A stretch of DNA of 64,000 bases from JABCPE02 sp963516675. GTDB taxonomy: Bacteria; Bacteroidota; Bacteroidia; Flavobacteriales; Weeksellaceae. The notes beneath the pieces are model-generated. The model saw nothing but the letters and a program-made list of their open reading frames with translations, was not told the DNA's origin and ran no database searches. Each line of letters starts with the position of its first letter. Position 1 is the first letter of the stretch. The translations under genes were made by a program, and so were the position numbers. Of the stretch, positions 24,887 through 34,021 are shown one piece after another. Location of the stretch: NCBI GenBank assembly GCA_963516675.1, contig CAUQBH010000001.1, forward strand, positions 1 to 64,000. The letters run 5' to 3'.

Positions 24887-25345
24887 ATGAGTTTTTTGAG
24901 AAATACTTTTGCTGTGCTGCTGGGACTTGGTGTCGCCATGCTTATCATCACTATCGGTCTGAGAATCAACTCCGAATGGATAACTTATTCTGGCTTCACA
25001 CCCTTTGAAAAATGGAGCAGACTATTAGAGGACATGCGTGGAAACAGTTCTTTTTTTATGGCACTACTAATTTCCACGGGAATCGCATCCACCATCGGCG
25101 GTATCACTACAGCCTTCATCGTAAAAAAAGCCAAAGTAGCCTATGCTATCTTGATTGGTTTTATTCTGCTTTTTTTAGCCGTTTTAGATATTGTCTTTTT
25201 CGGATACCACCCTACTTTTTATCAGATAGGAATATTTCTTACGATATTTCCTTTTTCTTGGGTTGGAGGGAAAATTATAGAAGTTATCTTTAACCAAAGA
25301 GAAGAAAAAAACAGGAAAATCCAGTCAAACAAACATCAGGAATAA
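24887..25345 (+). CDS. Small integral membrane protein of unknown function
   Basis: 152 residues with four hydrophobic segments (about 5-25, 55-78, 82-105, 115-135) and a charged C-terminal tail (NQREEKNRKIQSNKHQE). Similar four-helix proteins are widespread in Flavobacteriia without a known role. Its ATG lies 2 bases after the ridA stop, so they are co-transcribed. Confidence 0.75.
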   Translation: MSFLRNTFAVLLGLGVAMLIITIGLRINSEWITYSGFTPFEKWSRLLEDMRGNSSFFMALLISTGIASTIGGITTAFIVKKAKVAYAILIGFILLFLAVLDIVFFGYHPTFYQIGIFLTIFPFSWVGGKIIEVIFNQREEKNRKIQSNKHQE

Positions 25346-25349
25346 TCCT

Positions 25350-25544
25350 ATGAGCTGGGAATATTCCTTAAATTTAGACTCGGAAGAATCTGTGAGTTTA
25401 GTTGTGACGGATTTGAAAATCTGCGAATTATTCTGCTCTTCTACAACGGATTACATCGATTGGAAAAATCCAGAATCAATAGATGCCATCGCATACGATA
25501 TAAGATTTTATACAGACAAGAAAAAACTATTTACATTGCTATAA
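25350..25544 (+). CDS. Short hypothetical protein
   Basis: 64 residues, acidic, starts ATG 4 bases after the previous gene. Contains DLKICELFCSSTTDYIDW. No family recognised. The last codons fall inside a hairpin (AAAAACTATTTA...TAAATAGTTTTT, about 25524-25553) that may be the operon's terminator, which argues it could be a truncated or decayed gene rather than a conserved one. Confidence 0.4.
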   Translation: MSWEYSLNLDSEESVSLVVTDLKICELFCSSTTDYIDWKNPESIDAIAYDIRFYTDKKKLFTLL

Positions 25545-25556
25545 ATAGTTTTTCTA
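25524..25556 (+). terminator. Probable terminator after ridA operon
   Basis: Stem AAAAACTATTTA / TAAATAGTTTTT with an 8-base loop and a T-rich tail; it includes the stop of the 64-codon gene. Confidence 0.55.
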
Positions 25557-25660
25557 AAAATATTTTTCAGCTTTAAATTTAATTTTAGCGAAACACGATT
25601 ATCACCTAAATGATTGTGACACAAACGAAAAAGTCACCTTGGAGCATATTTTTCGCTCTG

Positions 25661-26431
25661 TTATTTAGTGTTTTTCTTCGCCTCGTCCCAGAGTTCATCC
25701 ATCTGTTCTAGGCTCATTTCAGACAAAACCAAATTCCTCTCTTGAGCCAGTTTTTCCATCTCCTGAAAACGAGAAATAAATTTCAGATTGGTATTTTCCA
25801 AAGCGCTATCAGGATTTAGACCTATAATTCTGGAATAATTTATCAATGAAAAGAAAACATCGCCCAGCTCCATTTCTTTTTTCTCCTTCTCGGTCTCTGC
25901 GTGAAATTCTGACAGTTCCTCCTCCACTTTTTTCCACGCCTCTGCCTCATTAGGGAAATCAAATCCCACGCCTCTCACTTTGTCTTGTATTCTATACGCC
26001 TTTATCATAGATGGAAGCCCTTTCGGAACGCCCGAAAGCACAGATTTATTCCCTTCTTTTAGTTTTAGTTTTTCCCAATTTTGTTTCACCGTTTCTGCAT
26101 CATCTGCTTTGGCATCTCCATAAATATGCGGATGGCGGTAAATCAGCTTTTCACAAAGAGAATTGATAACATCCACGATATCAAATTTTCCCTTCTCCGA
26201 GCCTATTTTCGCATAAAAAACCAAATGCAGCAGGACATCTCCCAGCTCTTTTTTGATTTCATCCATATCCTCTTCCAGCAGGGCATCAGACAGCTCATAG
26301 CTTTCTTCCAGCGTGAAATGTCGCAGACTCTGCATAGTCTGCTTTCTGTCCCAAGGGCATTTTTCCCTCAGTTCATCGATGATATCTAATAATCTCCCAA
26401 AAGCTTCCTTTTTTTCCGTTTTTGAATGCAT
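25661..26431 (-). CDS. mazG: Nucleoside triphosphate pyrophosphohydrolase MazG
   Basis: 256 residues with the two MazG repeats: LRHFTLEESYELSDALLEEDMDEIKKELGDVLLHLVFY (about 36-73) and KKVEEELSEFHAETEKEKKEMELGDVFFSLINY (about 167-199). The EExxE and ExxD motifs that bind Mg2+ are visible. It hydrolyses (d)NTPs and (p)ppGpp-like substrates to monophosphates and clears aberrant nucleotides. Minus strand; the terminator upstream separates it from the DUF5606 gene. Confidence 0.93.
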   Translation of the reverse strand: MHSKTEKKEAFGRLLDIIDELREKCPWDRKQTMQSLRHFTLEESYELSDALLEEDMDEIKKELGDVLLHLVFYAKIGSEKGKFDIVDVINSLCEKLIYRHPHIYGDAKADDAETVKQNWEKLKLKEGNKSVLSGVPKGLPSMIKAYRIQDKVRGVGFDFPNEAEAWKKVEEELSEFHAETEKEKKEMELGDVFFSLINYSRIIGLNPDSALENTNLKFISRFQEMEKLAQERNLVLSEMSLEQMDELWDEAKKNTK

Positions 26432-26471
26432 TTCTGTGATTTTTTCCTCAAATTTAACTTAAAATTATAGA

Positions 26472-26508
26472 CAAAAAAACCTTTATTCTGAAAAAATAGA
26501 ATAAAGGC
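26472..26508 (-). terminator. Terminator of the DUF5606 gene
   Basis: Perfect 10-bp stem CCTTTATTCT (26480-26489) / AGAATAAAGG (26498-26507) with a minus-strand T-run. Confidence 0.75.
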
Positions 26509-26539
26509 TTATTTATAATAATCAAACATATACCGATGA

Positions 26540-26956
26540 CTATTCTGCTGGCTGCTCTGCTTTCACAAAGCTGTTCGGAGTAATGTATCCTGCTTTTTGA
26601 AGGATGTTATACCACTGAACCAGTTTTTTAATATCTGAATCATAAACTCTCTCAACATCATAGTTTGGAAGCACTTCCGCCATGAAACTTCTCAACTCCT
26701 CTGGAGAAGCTTTGTGAGAAATAGTAGCTTTGTAGTCTTCTTTTTTTGCTATATTTTCGAATACATCGAAAAGAGGCACCTCATTATCAAAGGTATACAT
26801 AGATATATTATCCAAAAGACTCACTTGGCTGGTGTTAGAAATACTTATTTTTTTCTGTGTAGTCACATCCTCTATAATAAACCCATTTCTCAACTGAGAA
26901 ATCAACTTAAACAACCCTGGTTTTCCAGAAATTGAAATAATTTTTTCTAATTGCAT
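26540..26956 (-). CDS. DUF5606 family protein
   Basis: 138 residues, cytoplasmic. Characteristic start MQLEKIISISGKPGLFKLISQLRNGFIIED, a small SH3-like beta barrel, then a helical part with SPEELRSFMAEVLPNYDVERVY. This family is nearly universal in Bacteroidota, of unknown role; the SH3-like start suggests nucleic acid or ribosome binding, which is only inference. It lies downstream of def and ruvX and could be in the same transcript (34-base gap). Confidence 0.88.
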   Translation of the reverse strand: MQLEKIISISGKPGLFKLISQLRNGFIIEDVTTQKKISISNTSQVSLLDNISMYTFDNEVPLFDVFENIAKKEDYKATISHKASPEELRSFMAEVLPNYDVERVYDSDIKKLVQWYNILQKAGYITPNSFVKAEQPAE

Positions 26957-26990
26957 ATTCTAAATTATTATTATATTTTTTATTCTTTAA

Positions 26991-27563
26991 TTACTTCGGA
27001 AATCGCATTTTATAGCCTACATTTACATTTCCTTCGCTAATTTTGTTAAGCTTTCCTTTGATTATTTTTTTCTTTAAAACACTGAGTTTATCCGTGAACA
27101 AAATTCCCTCGATGTGGTCGTATTCATGCTGGATAACTCTCGCTCTCATGTCAGAGAAAGTTTCTGTATGTTTAACGAAATTTTCATCCAAATATTCTAT
27201 CAAAATCGTTTCTTTTCGCAGAACATCCTCACGGACATCAGGTATGCTGAGGCATCCTTCATTGAATTTCCATTCCTTTCCACTTTCCTCCAATATTCTT
27301 GCATTGATAAAAACTTTCTTAAAATCCTTCAGCTTATCTGCAATATCCAAATAATCTTCATCCTCTGCCAATGGGCGGATATCAATCACAAAAAGCCTGA
27401 TATCCAAGCCTATCTGCGGCGCTGCAAGACCTATTCCATGAGCATCATACATCGTCTCAAACATATTGTCTATCAATGTTTTCAGCTCTGGATAGTCTGG
27501 CGTAATATCTTTACATTTCTTACGAAGAACAGGGTCTCCATAAGCTCTAATAGGTAAAATCAT
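26991..27563 (-). CDS. def: Peptide deformylase
   Basis: 190 residues with all three metallo-motifs: GIGLAAPQIG (43-52), EGCLSIP with metal ligand C104, and QHEYDHIEG with H146, E147 and H150. It removes the formyl group from nascent protein N-termini. Its ATG overlaps the ruvX stop by four bases, so the two are translationally coupled. Confidence 0.97.
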   Translation of the reverse strand: MILPIRAYGDPVLRKKCKDITPDYPELKTLIDNMFETMYDAHGIGLAAPQIGLDIRLFVIDIRPLAEDEDYLDIADKLKDFKKVFINARILEESGKEWKFNEGCLSIPDVREDVLRKETILIEYLDENFVKHTETFSDMRARVIQHEYDHIEGILFTDKLSVLKKKIIKGKLNKISEGNVNVGYKMRFPK

Positions 27564-27973
27564 AGTTTTTGTTCTAAATATTGTTGTAAAATAAGCGTAG
27601 CGCTTACCTTATCTATCAATCCTTTTTCTTGTCTCTGCTTCTTATTTTTGCCACTTTGACTGATGAAATACGAAGCTATTTTAGAGGTAAATCTCTCATC
27701 AAACCGCACCACAGACACCTCTGGAAATTCATTCTTAAATTCCTCTATAAACTTCTGAATATCCTGCTCCACTTCGGACATATTTCCTTTCAAATCTGTA
27801 GGAAGCCCTACAACAACCTCATCCACAGAATTTTCACTGAAGTAATTTCTCAAAAACTCCATCAAAGCGGTAGTTTCCACAGTATCCAGACCACTGGCTA
27901 TTATGCGCAAATCATCCGTTGCAGCCAAGCCACAACGCTTTTTACCAAAATCTACTGCCAGTATTTGTCCCAT
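27560..27973 (-). CDS. ruvX: RuvX/YqgF Holliday-junction resolvase-like protein
   Basis: 137 residues, RNase H-like fold: ILAVDFGKKRCGLAATDD (catalytic Asp about residue 6), VVGLPTDLKGN and FDERFTS at about 93-99. The family processes pre-16S rRNA and was also described as a Holliday-junction resolvase. First gene of the ruvX-def-DUF5606 run. Confidence 0.93.
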   Translation of the reverse strand: MGQILAVDFGKKRCGLAATDDLRIIASGLDTVETTALMEFLRNYFSENSVDEVVVGLPTDLKGNMSEVEQDIQKFIEEFKNEFPEVSVVRFDERFTSKIASYFISQSGKNKKQRQEKGLIDKVSATLILQQYLEQKL

Positions 27974-28051
27974 CGTGGCAAAAATAATAAATATTTTTCA
28001 GATAATGGGAAACGAATGTAGGATTTAGGAAATCTTTGATGAAGATTTTTT

Positions 28052-28372
28052 CTAATTTTCCAAATCGAAATAAAGATGATAATGATTAGAACATCTAGGA
28101 TTAAATTGTCTATTGCAGTTCGGGCAAGAATCTGTATTCAGATATTCTCTGATACTCAGCACATTTCTACAACAACCACACAAAATAGCCTTCTCATCCA
28201 ATTCTTCAGAAGACCAGCGTTTTGGTTCATGATCTTCGCAAACATTGTGACACAGATAACATGGATAAAAAGTCTCACAACACTTGAATTTTATAGCAAC
28301 AATGTCCAATTCGCTATGATAATGTTCACAGCGGGTTTCCTCATCTATAAGTAGTCCTTTTAGTTTTATCAT
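28052..28372 (-). CDS. CHY-type zinc finger protein
   Basis: 106 residues from the ATG at 28372. Cysteine/histidine pattern CEHYHSELD...CCETFYPCYLCHNVCEDH...CGCCRNVLS...CPNCNRQF is the CHY zinc finger, binding about three zinc ions. The longer frame from 28399 is rejected because those codons lie inside the terminator of the upstream gene. Function in bacteria unknown. Minus strand, single gene. Confidence 0.85.
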   Translation of the reverse strand: MIKLKGLLIDEETRCEHYHSELDIVAIKFKCCETFYPCYLCHNVCEDHEPKRWSSEELDEKAILCGCCRNVLSIREYLNTDSCPNCNRQFNPRCSNHYHLYFDLEN

Positions 28373-28387
28373 CTGATTTACTTCAAA

Positions 28388-28419
28388 GAAAAAATCCAAC
28401 TCTGAGAGTTGGATTTTTT
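28388..28419 (-). terminator. Terminator of the lipoprotein gene
   Basis: Stem AAAAAATCCAACTCT / AGAGTTGGATTTTTT, directly after the minus-strand stop at 28421. Confidence 0.8.
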
Positions 28420-28420
28420 A

Positions 28421-28897
28421 TTATATTCCTCTTTTATATACGATTACATAAAGATCTGGTACACCATCTCCATTATGATCAATATTTTTAGTAGACCGAA
28501 CTCTAATTTCACCATAAGTCACACTGATAAGATTCAGTTCTGATTTAGCTCCATTATTACGAGTCATTGATATTTTTTTCGCAGCAGCATCATACTGATA
28601 TGTTCCTAAAAACTCTCCTTTGTCAGAACATCTTCCATCACTACCTGTTTCATATTGATGCTCATTATAAGTATCATCATTTGCAAAATGATACCCATTA
28701 TTAGTCTGACAACCTACTAATTCACCATAATCTAATATAGTATTTTTATCTCTTCCATCATAGATTACATATCCTGATTCTTTCCATGTTCCTACAACTT
28801 CTGATTTGAAATACTCAGCATTATATTCTGGTCCTCCATCTCTATAACATGCCGAAATAGCCAGCATACCAACAATAGATAATATTACTTTTTTCAT
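28421..28897 (-). CDS. Lipocalin-like lipoprotein of unknown function
   Basis: 158 residues. Lipobox AISAC (cysteine about residue 17). The mature part has two further cysteines (VGCQTN, GRCSDK) and a lipocalin-like beta pattern (VGTWKESGYVIYDG, FLGTYQYDAAAKKISMT). Ends with VPDLYVIVYKRGI. Similar small lipoproteins are common in Weeksellaceae. The 200 bases upstream (28898-29096) are AT-rich with no gene seen. Confidence 0.75.
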   Translation of the reverse strand: MKKVILSIVGMLAISACYRDGGPEYNAEYFKSEVVGTWKESGYVIYDGRDKNTILDYGELVGCQTNNGYHFANDDTYNEHQYETGSDGRCSDKGEFLGTYQYDAAAKKISMTRNNGAKSELNLISVTYGEIRVRSTKNIDHNGDGVPDLYVIVYKRGI

Positions 28898-29096
28898 AAA
28901 AAATGTTTTTTATTCAAGGCAAATATAATCATTTTTTTCATTATACAAAACCTATTTGCCTTTTACATAATGATTTACATATTCTGAACATCATCAAACG
29001 CCCTATAAATTTAGGTTTTTGTGCGGTTTAATTATATTTACAAGTTTCTAAATTATTTTTTGCGAATTCCTATTTATTAAATTAAGAACAAAAAAA

Positions 29097-30614
29097 TTAA
29101 GTTAAAGAATTCTTCCCAAAAATCTTTTCCACGAAATTTTCTTCGGTGTATTCTTTCGGATTGGCAACATTCAATTTTTTCAACCCATCCTGCCCGCTTT
29201 TGTATAGATAAAGAGCATTTTTATCCCTGAAATAATATACATAATTCACCTTGACAGAAGATTTTCCATTGCCATCACAAGGAGAAACTACCTCTACAGA
29301 AGAACCCACAAACTCCATCGTCGCAAAATCTCCAATGTTTTTTATTATCTTTTTCTCTATCAATATTTTATCGTCAAAAACAAAAGCCAGTTTCAAATCC
29401 TTAATCTTTGATTTATAAGAAGATATATTTTTCTTCGTTTTACTATCACGCTCCCAATAAAACAGATTTTTACCATCCGCCCAAAACGCTGGCTGTCCTT
29501 TATACGAATAAAGCCCTTGATTTTTATAAAACACAAATTTCTCAAAATCAATATTCTGAAGGCTTGGATTTAATACTAATTTCGCATCACTATTCATTCC
29601 TAATCTAAGCTCATAGTTATTCTCTCCATCGCTATAAATATCCTCAAAAACCTGTTTCAGCTTTTCTTTATGTTTAACTTCTGAAACATCCAATTCATTT
29701 CGTAAGTTTAAATAAGCTCTGTCTTTATAAAAAAACAATTTACTTTCCGGCTTAAACTCTGCTTTACTAGCCACAAAATGAACATCACCTATACCCTTAA
29801 GCGAAGCCAAGGAGTAAAACCAAATCCCTCCCTCGTTACCAAAATCAAGACAATGCCCTAGCCATATCTGTCTGACTTTCAAGTTGTTAAAATTACCATC
29901 AAAATCCTGCTTTCTAAATTGTGCCGTAACATCCGTAAAAATTGGGAAATTCACCAAATAGAAAGTATCTTCATCGTAAAGGAAAAACTTAGTTTCATCC
30001 TCTTTAAAAATTTGGGTAGTTTTAGGGTTTAAATCTGGGTAATCCTGCATTTTTTTCTGATCTACACGATAAGAATACACCTTTTTATCATCTTTCATAA
30101 TGTAGAAATACCCATCATTCGATCTGTATCCAGAAGCCAAAACAATAGGATTTACAGGAAATTCAGGAATGGGAACAAACTTAAACTCATTACTATAAAT
30201 ATTAAAATCTAAATAATGCCACACACCACTGATTAAGAACAAATTACCATCCATCACTTTGGTAACTTTTTCACTTTCAATAATTTTCGTGCTTTTATAC
30301 TTTTCAAAAATATCCTCACTATCGGGAAAAACATAGTAAAAATAAGCATCCGCAACTATCGTATAATCACCATTAATACTAACAAATCGTGCATCTTTCG
30401 GCGAAACTCCTTCCAATAGTTTTTTCCCATAAGAAACAACACTTATTCCATTAGGGTCTTTTATAATATTCACCAAAAACACCTTGCCATTTTCCACTTT
30501 TACACTAATTTCTCTCCTTGTATGATAGCGGTAGCAGTCACTTGCTTTCACCTCATAAAATACTGAAAATAAAAACAATAGAAATAATCCTATTTTTAAA
30601 AATCTAGTTTTCAT
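29097..30614 (-). CDS. Secreted DKNYY-repeat protein
   Basis: 505 residues with an N-terminal signal peptide (FLLFLFSVFYEVKAS, about 10-24). The sequence is made of repeated beta units of the DKNYY type: aromatic/asparagine motifs such as FYKDRAYLNL, YKNQGLYSYKGQPAFWADGKNLFYWE and YYFRDKNALYLYK. Such repeats are predicted to form a beta-propeller-like structure on the surface or in the periplasm. Function unknown. Upstream neighbour is a divergent Fic gene. Confidence 0.75.
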   Translation of the reverse strand: MKTRFLKIGLFLLFLFSVFYEVKASDCYRYHTRREISVKVENGKVFLVNIIKDPNGISVVSYGKKLLEGVSPKDARFVSINGDYTIVADAYFYYVFPDSEDIFEKYKSTKIIESEKVTKVMDGNLFLISGVWHYLDFNIYSNEFKFVPIPEFPVNPIVLASGYRSNDGYFYIMKDDKKVYSYRVDQKKMQDYPDLNPKTTQIFKEDETKFFLYDEDTFYLVNFPIFTDVTAQFRKQDFDGNFNNLKVRQIWLGHCLDFGNEGGIWFYSLASLKGIGDVHFVASKAEFKPESKLFFYKDRAYLNLRNELDVSEVKHKEKLKQVFEDIYSDGENNYELRLGMNSDAKLVLNPSLQNIDFEKFVFYKNQGLYSYKGQPAFWADGKNLFYWERDSKTKKNISSYKSKIKDLKLAFVFDDKILIEKKIIKNIGDFATMEFVGSSVEVVSPCDGNGKSSVKVNYVYYFRDKNALYLYKSGQDGLKKLNVANPKEYTEENFVEKIFGKNSLT

Positions 30615-30709
30615 ACTTTCAATTTATTTGAATTTCTCTTGGCTAATTTAGTGTTTTTTAGGCTAAAAACTGATTTTTTATCTGAATTTATTTTATGATT
30701 TGAATTTGC

Positions 30710-30717
30710 TACTTTTG
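30710..30717 (+). promoter_or_regulatory. -7 element of fic
   Basis: TACTTTTG, TAnnTTTG match, 19 bases before the ATG at 30737. Confidence 0.45.
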
Positions 30718-30736
30718 TAAAGTTTAAAATCAAAAA

Positions 30737-31285
30737 ATGAAACAAATAGACGAAAAAAGTCTGCAAAAAGCCTTTCAGCTCTTTGAAAGTGGAGATATAG
30801 AACGAATGGAAATAGGCACCACCAAAGGATTACAACAAATCCATAAATATATTTTCGGCGGATTGTATGATTTTGCTGGAAAAATTAGAGACAAAAATAT
30901 TTCCAAAGGAGGCTTCCGTTTTGCTAATGCTCTCTATCTCAATGAAATTCTCCCAAAAATAGAGCAGATGCCCGAAAACACCTTTGAGGAAATTATCGCT
31001 AAATATGTAGAGATGAACATCGCCCACCCATTCATGGAAGGAAATGGAAGAACCATGCGGATTTGGCTGGATTTAATTTTAAAAAAACACCTTAATAAAG
31101 TGATAAACTGGCAATTTGTAGACAAAACTCTTTATTTACAAGCAATAGAAAGAAGCCCCATCAATGACTTGGAAATCCGTTTCCTTTTGAAAGAAAACCT
31201 CACCTCAGAGACCGAAAACAGAGAAATTATTTTCAGAGGTATTGAGCAATCCTACTATTATGAAGGATATAAGAAAGAGGAATAA
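30737..31285 (+). CDS. fic: Class III Fic protein (AMP transferase), NmFic-like
   Basis: 182 residues. The Fic motif HPFMEGNGR has the catalytic H97, F99, E101, N103 and R105. The C-terminus QSYYYEGY carries the self-inhibitory motif S172-x3-E176-G177, the arrangement of class III Fic proteins such as the well-studied Neisseria meningitidis NmFic, which it strongly resembles along its length (from memory). Class III enzymes AMPylate DNA gyrase and topoisomerase IV and are controlled by oligomer state and auto-AMPylation. No antitoxin gene is adjacent, as expected for this class. Confidence 0.88.
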   Translation: MKQIDEKSLQKAFQLFESGDIERMEIGTTKGLQQIHKYIFGGLYDFAGKIRDKNISKGGFRFANALYLNEILPKIEQMPENTFEEIIAKYVEMNIAHPFMEGNGRTMRIWLDLILKKHLNKVINWQFVDKTLYLQAIERSPINDLEIRFLLKENLTSETENREIIFRGIEQSYYYEGYKKEE

Positions 31286-31296
31286 GATAAATTCAC

Positions 31297-31304
31297 TATT
31301 TTTG
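31297..31304 (+). promoter_or_regulatory. -7 element of ABC-F gene
   Basis: TATTTTTG, TAnnTTTG match, 32 bases before the ATG at 31337. Confidence 0.45.
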
Positions 31305-31336
31305 CCGATTATTTTAAAAAACTTTTTACATAAAAT

Positions 31337-33256
31337 ATGCTTTCAGTTCAGGGATTAGGATTACATCATTCAGGGAACTATTTGTTTCAAAATGTGAATT
31401 TTACGATTAAAAGAGAAGACAAAATAGGCTTAGTCGGGAAAAACGGCGCTGGAAAATCTACGCTCTTAAAGATGCTTTCGGGCGAAATCAGTTTCTATGA
31501 AGGAAATGTGATTCCCGAGGGAAACATCACCATTGGCTTCCTTAAACAAGATTTAGATTTTGTGAAGGGAAGAACCGTTTGGGATGAGACTATGCAGGCT
31601 TTTGAAAAGATAAACGCCATGAAAGCAGAGCTGGACGAGGTTAATCATCAGCTCGCTACCCGCACGGATTACGAAAGCCAAGCCTACCATGACCTCATCG
31701 AGAGAATGACAGAACTAAACGACCTTCTGCACCACCACGATGCCTACAACCTAGAAGGAGATGTAGAAAAAGTGCTGCTTGGACTAGGCTTCAAGGCGGA
31801 GGATTTTAATAAAATCACTGATGAATTCTCTGGCGGCTGGCGAATGAGAATAGAATTAGCCAAACTTCTCCTCCAAAAAAATGATTTGATGCTGCTGGAC
31901 GAGCCTACCAACCACCTCGATATGGAGTCTATCATCTGGCTAGAAAACTTTTTAAAAGACTACCCTGGCGCTATCGTTCTCGTGAGCCACGACAAGCAGT
32001 TCATGACTGCTGTCTGCAACCGAACTTTTGACATCAATAATAAAAAAATTGACGATTATAAAGCCAACTACACCAAATACCTTGAACTAAACAAAGAACG
32101 AAGAGAAAAACTCGAGCAGGCGAAGAAAAATCAAGATGCCGAAATCAAACAAATGGAGGACAACATCAATCGCTTCCGTGCTTCGGCTACAAAGGCAAGT
32201 TTTGCTCAGTCTTTGATTAAAAAATTAGAAAAAATAGAGCGAATAGAAATAGACAATGAGGATGTTTCTAAATTCAATATTCGTTTCCAGCCAAGCATCA
32301 CGCCTGGGAAAGTCATCTTCGAGGCTGAAAATTTGGGAAAAGCCTACGGCGACAAGCAGGTTTTTGACCATGTGAATTTCTTCGTTCAAAGAGGAGAAAA
32401 AATCGCCCTTTTAGGACAAAACGGACAAGGAAAAACTACCCTCGCCAAGATACTTGCAGGCGTAACCAAAGATTATACAGGAAGCTGGACACTTGGGCAC
32501 AATGTGAACATTGGGTATTTTGCCCAAAACCAAGAAGAAGTCCTTGACCCTAATAAAACCGTTCTCCAAGAAGCCGAAGATGCCGCTACGGAAGAGACTC
32601 GCCCGCGCGTAAGAGACCTTCTGGGAAGCTTTCTTTTCCAAGGAGATGCCGTAAGCAAAAAAACCAAAGTGCTTTCTGGGGGAGAAAGAAACCGACTGGC
32701 GCTGTGCAAACTGCTCCTTCGCCCTTTTAATACGCTCATCATGGACGAGCCGACCAACCATTTGGATATCCAATCCAAGGAAATTATCAAACTGGCTCTT
32801 CAGAACTTTGAGGGGACACTCATCGTGATTTCTCACGACCGAGAATTCCTACAAGGGCTCTGCGACAAAATTTTTGAATTCCGAGATGGGCAGATGAAAG
32901 AGTTTTTGGGTAATATTGATGAATATTTGGATTACCGCCAAAAAGAAAGCATCCGCGAAGTTTCCATAGAAAAAGCAAAACTAAGCGAAAAGCCAGAAGT
33001 AAAGGAAAAAGCCGAGCCTGTAAAAGCTGAACCTGCAAAAAACACTTTCATCAGCAAAGAACAGAAAAACCTGCAAAATAAACTCAAAAAAGCAGAAGAG
33101 AAAATTGCCGATTACGAAGCAGAAATCGCTGGTTTAGAAGAAATTTTCAGTAAGACTAATCCTACAGATGAAGAACTGAAAAAATACAACCAACTGAAAG
33201 AAGAGCTAGCGGAAATCATGAAAGAATGGGAAGAAATTATGGAAAATTTGGAGTAA
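31337..33256 (+). CDS. ABC-F family ATPase (ribosome-associated)
   Basis: 639 residues, no membrane segment. Two ABC domains: Walker A at G34-T42 (GKNGAGKST) with Walker B LLDEPTNHLDM, and a second set near residue 360 (GQNGQGKTT) with signature LSGGERNRLAL and MDEPTNHLD. A basic interdomain linker contains KLEKIERIE. The last 80 residues form a coiled coil (QNKLKKAEEKIADYEAEIAG) like Uup. ABC-F proteins act on ribosomes; Uup-like proteins are also linked to ribosome biogenesis. Whether this one gives antibiotic protection is unknown. Confidence 0.92.
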   Translation: MLSVQGLGLHHSGNYLFQNVNFTIKREDKIGLVGKNGAGKSTLLKMLSGEISFYEGNVIPEGNITIGFLKQDLDFVKGRTVWDETMQAFEKINAMKAELDEVNHQLATRTDYESQAYHDLIERMTELNDLLHHHDAYNLEGDVEKVLLGLGFKAEDFNKITDEFSGGWRMRIELAKLLLQKNDLMLLDEPTNHLDMESIIWLENFLKDYPGAIVLVSHDKQFMTAVCNRTFDINNKKIDDYKANYTKYLELNKERREKLEQAKKNQDAEIKQMEDNINRFRASATKASFAQSLIKKLEKIERIEIDNEDVSKFNIRFQPSITPGKVIFEAENLGKAYGDKQVFDHVNFFVQRGEKIALLGQNGQGKTTLAKILAGVTKDYTGSWTLGHNVNIGYFAQNQEEVLDPNKTVLQEAEDAATEETRPRVRDLLGSFLFQGDAVSKKTKVLSGGERNRLALCKLLLRPFNTLIMDEPTNHLDIQSKEIIKLALQNFEGTLIVISHDREFLQGLCDKIFEFRDGQMKEFLGNIDEYLDYRQKESIREVSIEKAKLSEKPEVKEKAEPVKAEPAKNTFISKEQKNLQNKLKKAEEKIADYEAEIAGLEEIFSKTNPTDEELKKYNQLKEELAEIMKEWEEIMENLE

Positions 33257-33271
33257 TCCTCTAAAAAACTT

Positions 33272-33952
33272 TTGATGAAAAAGGCGTTTGTTTTCATTTT
33301 AAAAACCATTGGCGTTCTGCTGGGGATAGTCGGATTGTATATTGTTTTGGGACTTTTGCTTCCTTTGATAAAAGTTCCTGCCGAGGAAACCTCCGACCCG
33401 AAAACCATTCCTATGTATATTTATACCAATGGGATGCATACGGATTTGGTGGTTCCCATCAAAACGGAAGTCATGGACTGGAGCCAGCAGATTCCTTTTG
33501 AAAATACACTTTCCAAAAGAACTGATTTCACCTATGTGGGCATCGGCTGGGGAGACAAGGGATTTTATCTGGATACGCCCACTTGGGCTGATTTAAAGGT
33601 TTCCACAGCGATAAAAGCCGCTTTCTGGATGAGCGAATCTGCCATGCACTGCACTTTTTACGAAAAAATGCAGGAAAATGATGACTGCAAGAAAATAATG
33701 CTGACCGAAAAGCAGTACAGCGATTTGGTAAAATTCATCAAAAATCAGTTCAAACAAGATGAAAACGGGAATTTCATTTTAATAAAAACAGATGCTGTTT
33801 ATGGGAAAAACGATGCCTTCTACGATGCCAAAGAAAGCTACAATTTCATGCAGACCTGCAACACTTGGGCGAATAACGGACTAAAAACCGCTGGACAAAA
33901 GGCAGCCCTCTGGACGCCCTCTGATTTCGGGATTTTTTATCATTATAAATAA
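33272..33952 (+). CDS. DUF2459 / TIGR02117 family protein
   Basis: 226 residues. A hydrophobic N-terminal helix (ILKTIGVLLGIVGLYIVLGLLL) precedes the DUF2459 domain with IYTNGMHTDLVVPIKTEVMDW, a histidine-aspartate motif, and CNTWANNGLKTAGQKAALWTP. Family members are secreted or membrane-anchored with unknown function. ATG lies 15 bases after the ABC-F stop. Confidence 0.85.
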   Translation: MMKKAFVFILKTIGVLLGIVGLYIVLGLLLPLIKVPAEETSDPKTIPMYIYTNGMHTDLVVPIKTEVMDWSQQIPFENTLSKRTDFTYVGIGWGDKGFYLDTPTWADLKVSTAIKAAFWMSESAMHCTFYEKMQENDDCKKIMLTEKQYSDLVKFIKNQFKQDENGNFILIKTDAVYGKNDAFYDAKESYNFMQTCNTWANNGLKTAGQKAALWTPSDFGIFYHYK

Positions 33953-33987
33953 AATATAATTTTATTTTTTATTTAGTGGTAAAAGAT

Positions 33988-33995
33988 TATATTTG
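33988..33995 (+). promoter_or_regulatory. -7 element TATATTTG
   Basis: TAnnTTTG match, 26 bases before the ATG at 34022. Confidence 0.5.
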
Positions 33996-34021
33996 CTGGC
34001 AATAAATACACTATAAATTAT

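Noticed and set aside
28373..28399. Longer start of the CHY zinc finger protein
   Set aside because: The extra codons are formed by the terminator hairpin of the upstream lipoprotein gene.
32411..32836. Minus-strand frames opposite the ABC-F gene
   Set aside because: Shadows of conserved ATPase sequence; no promoter or family.
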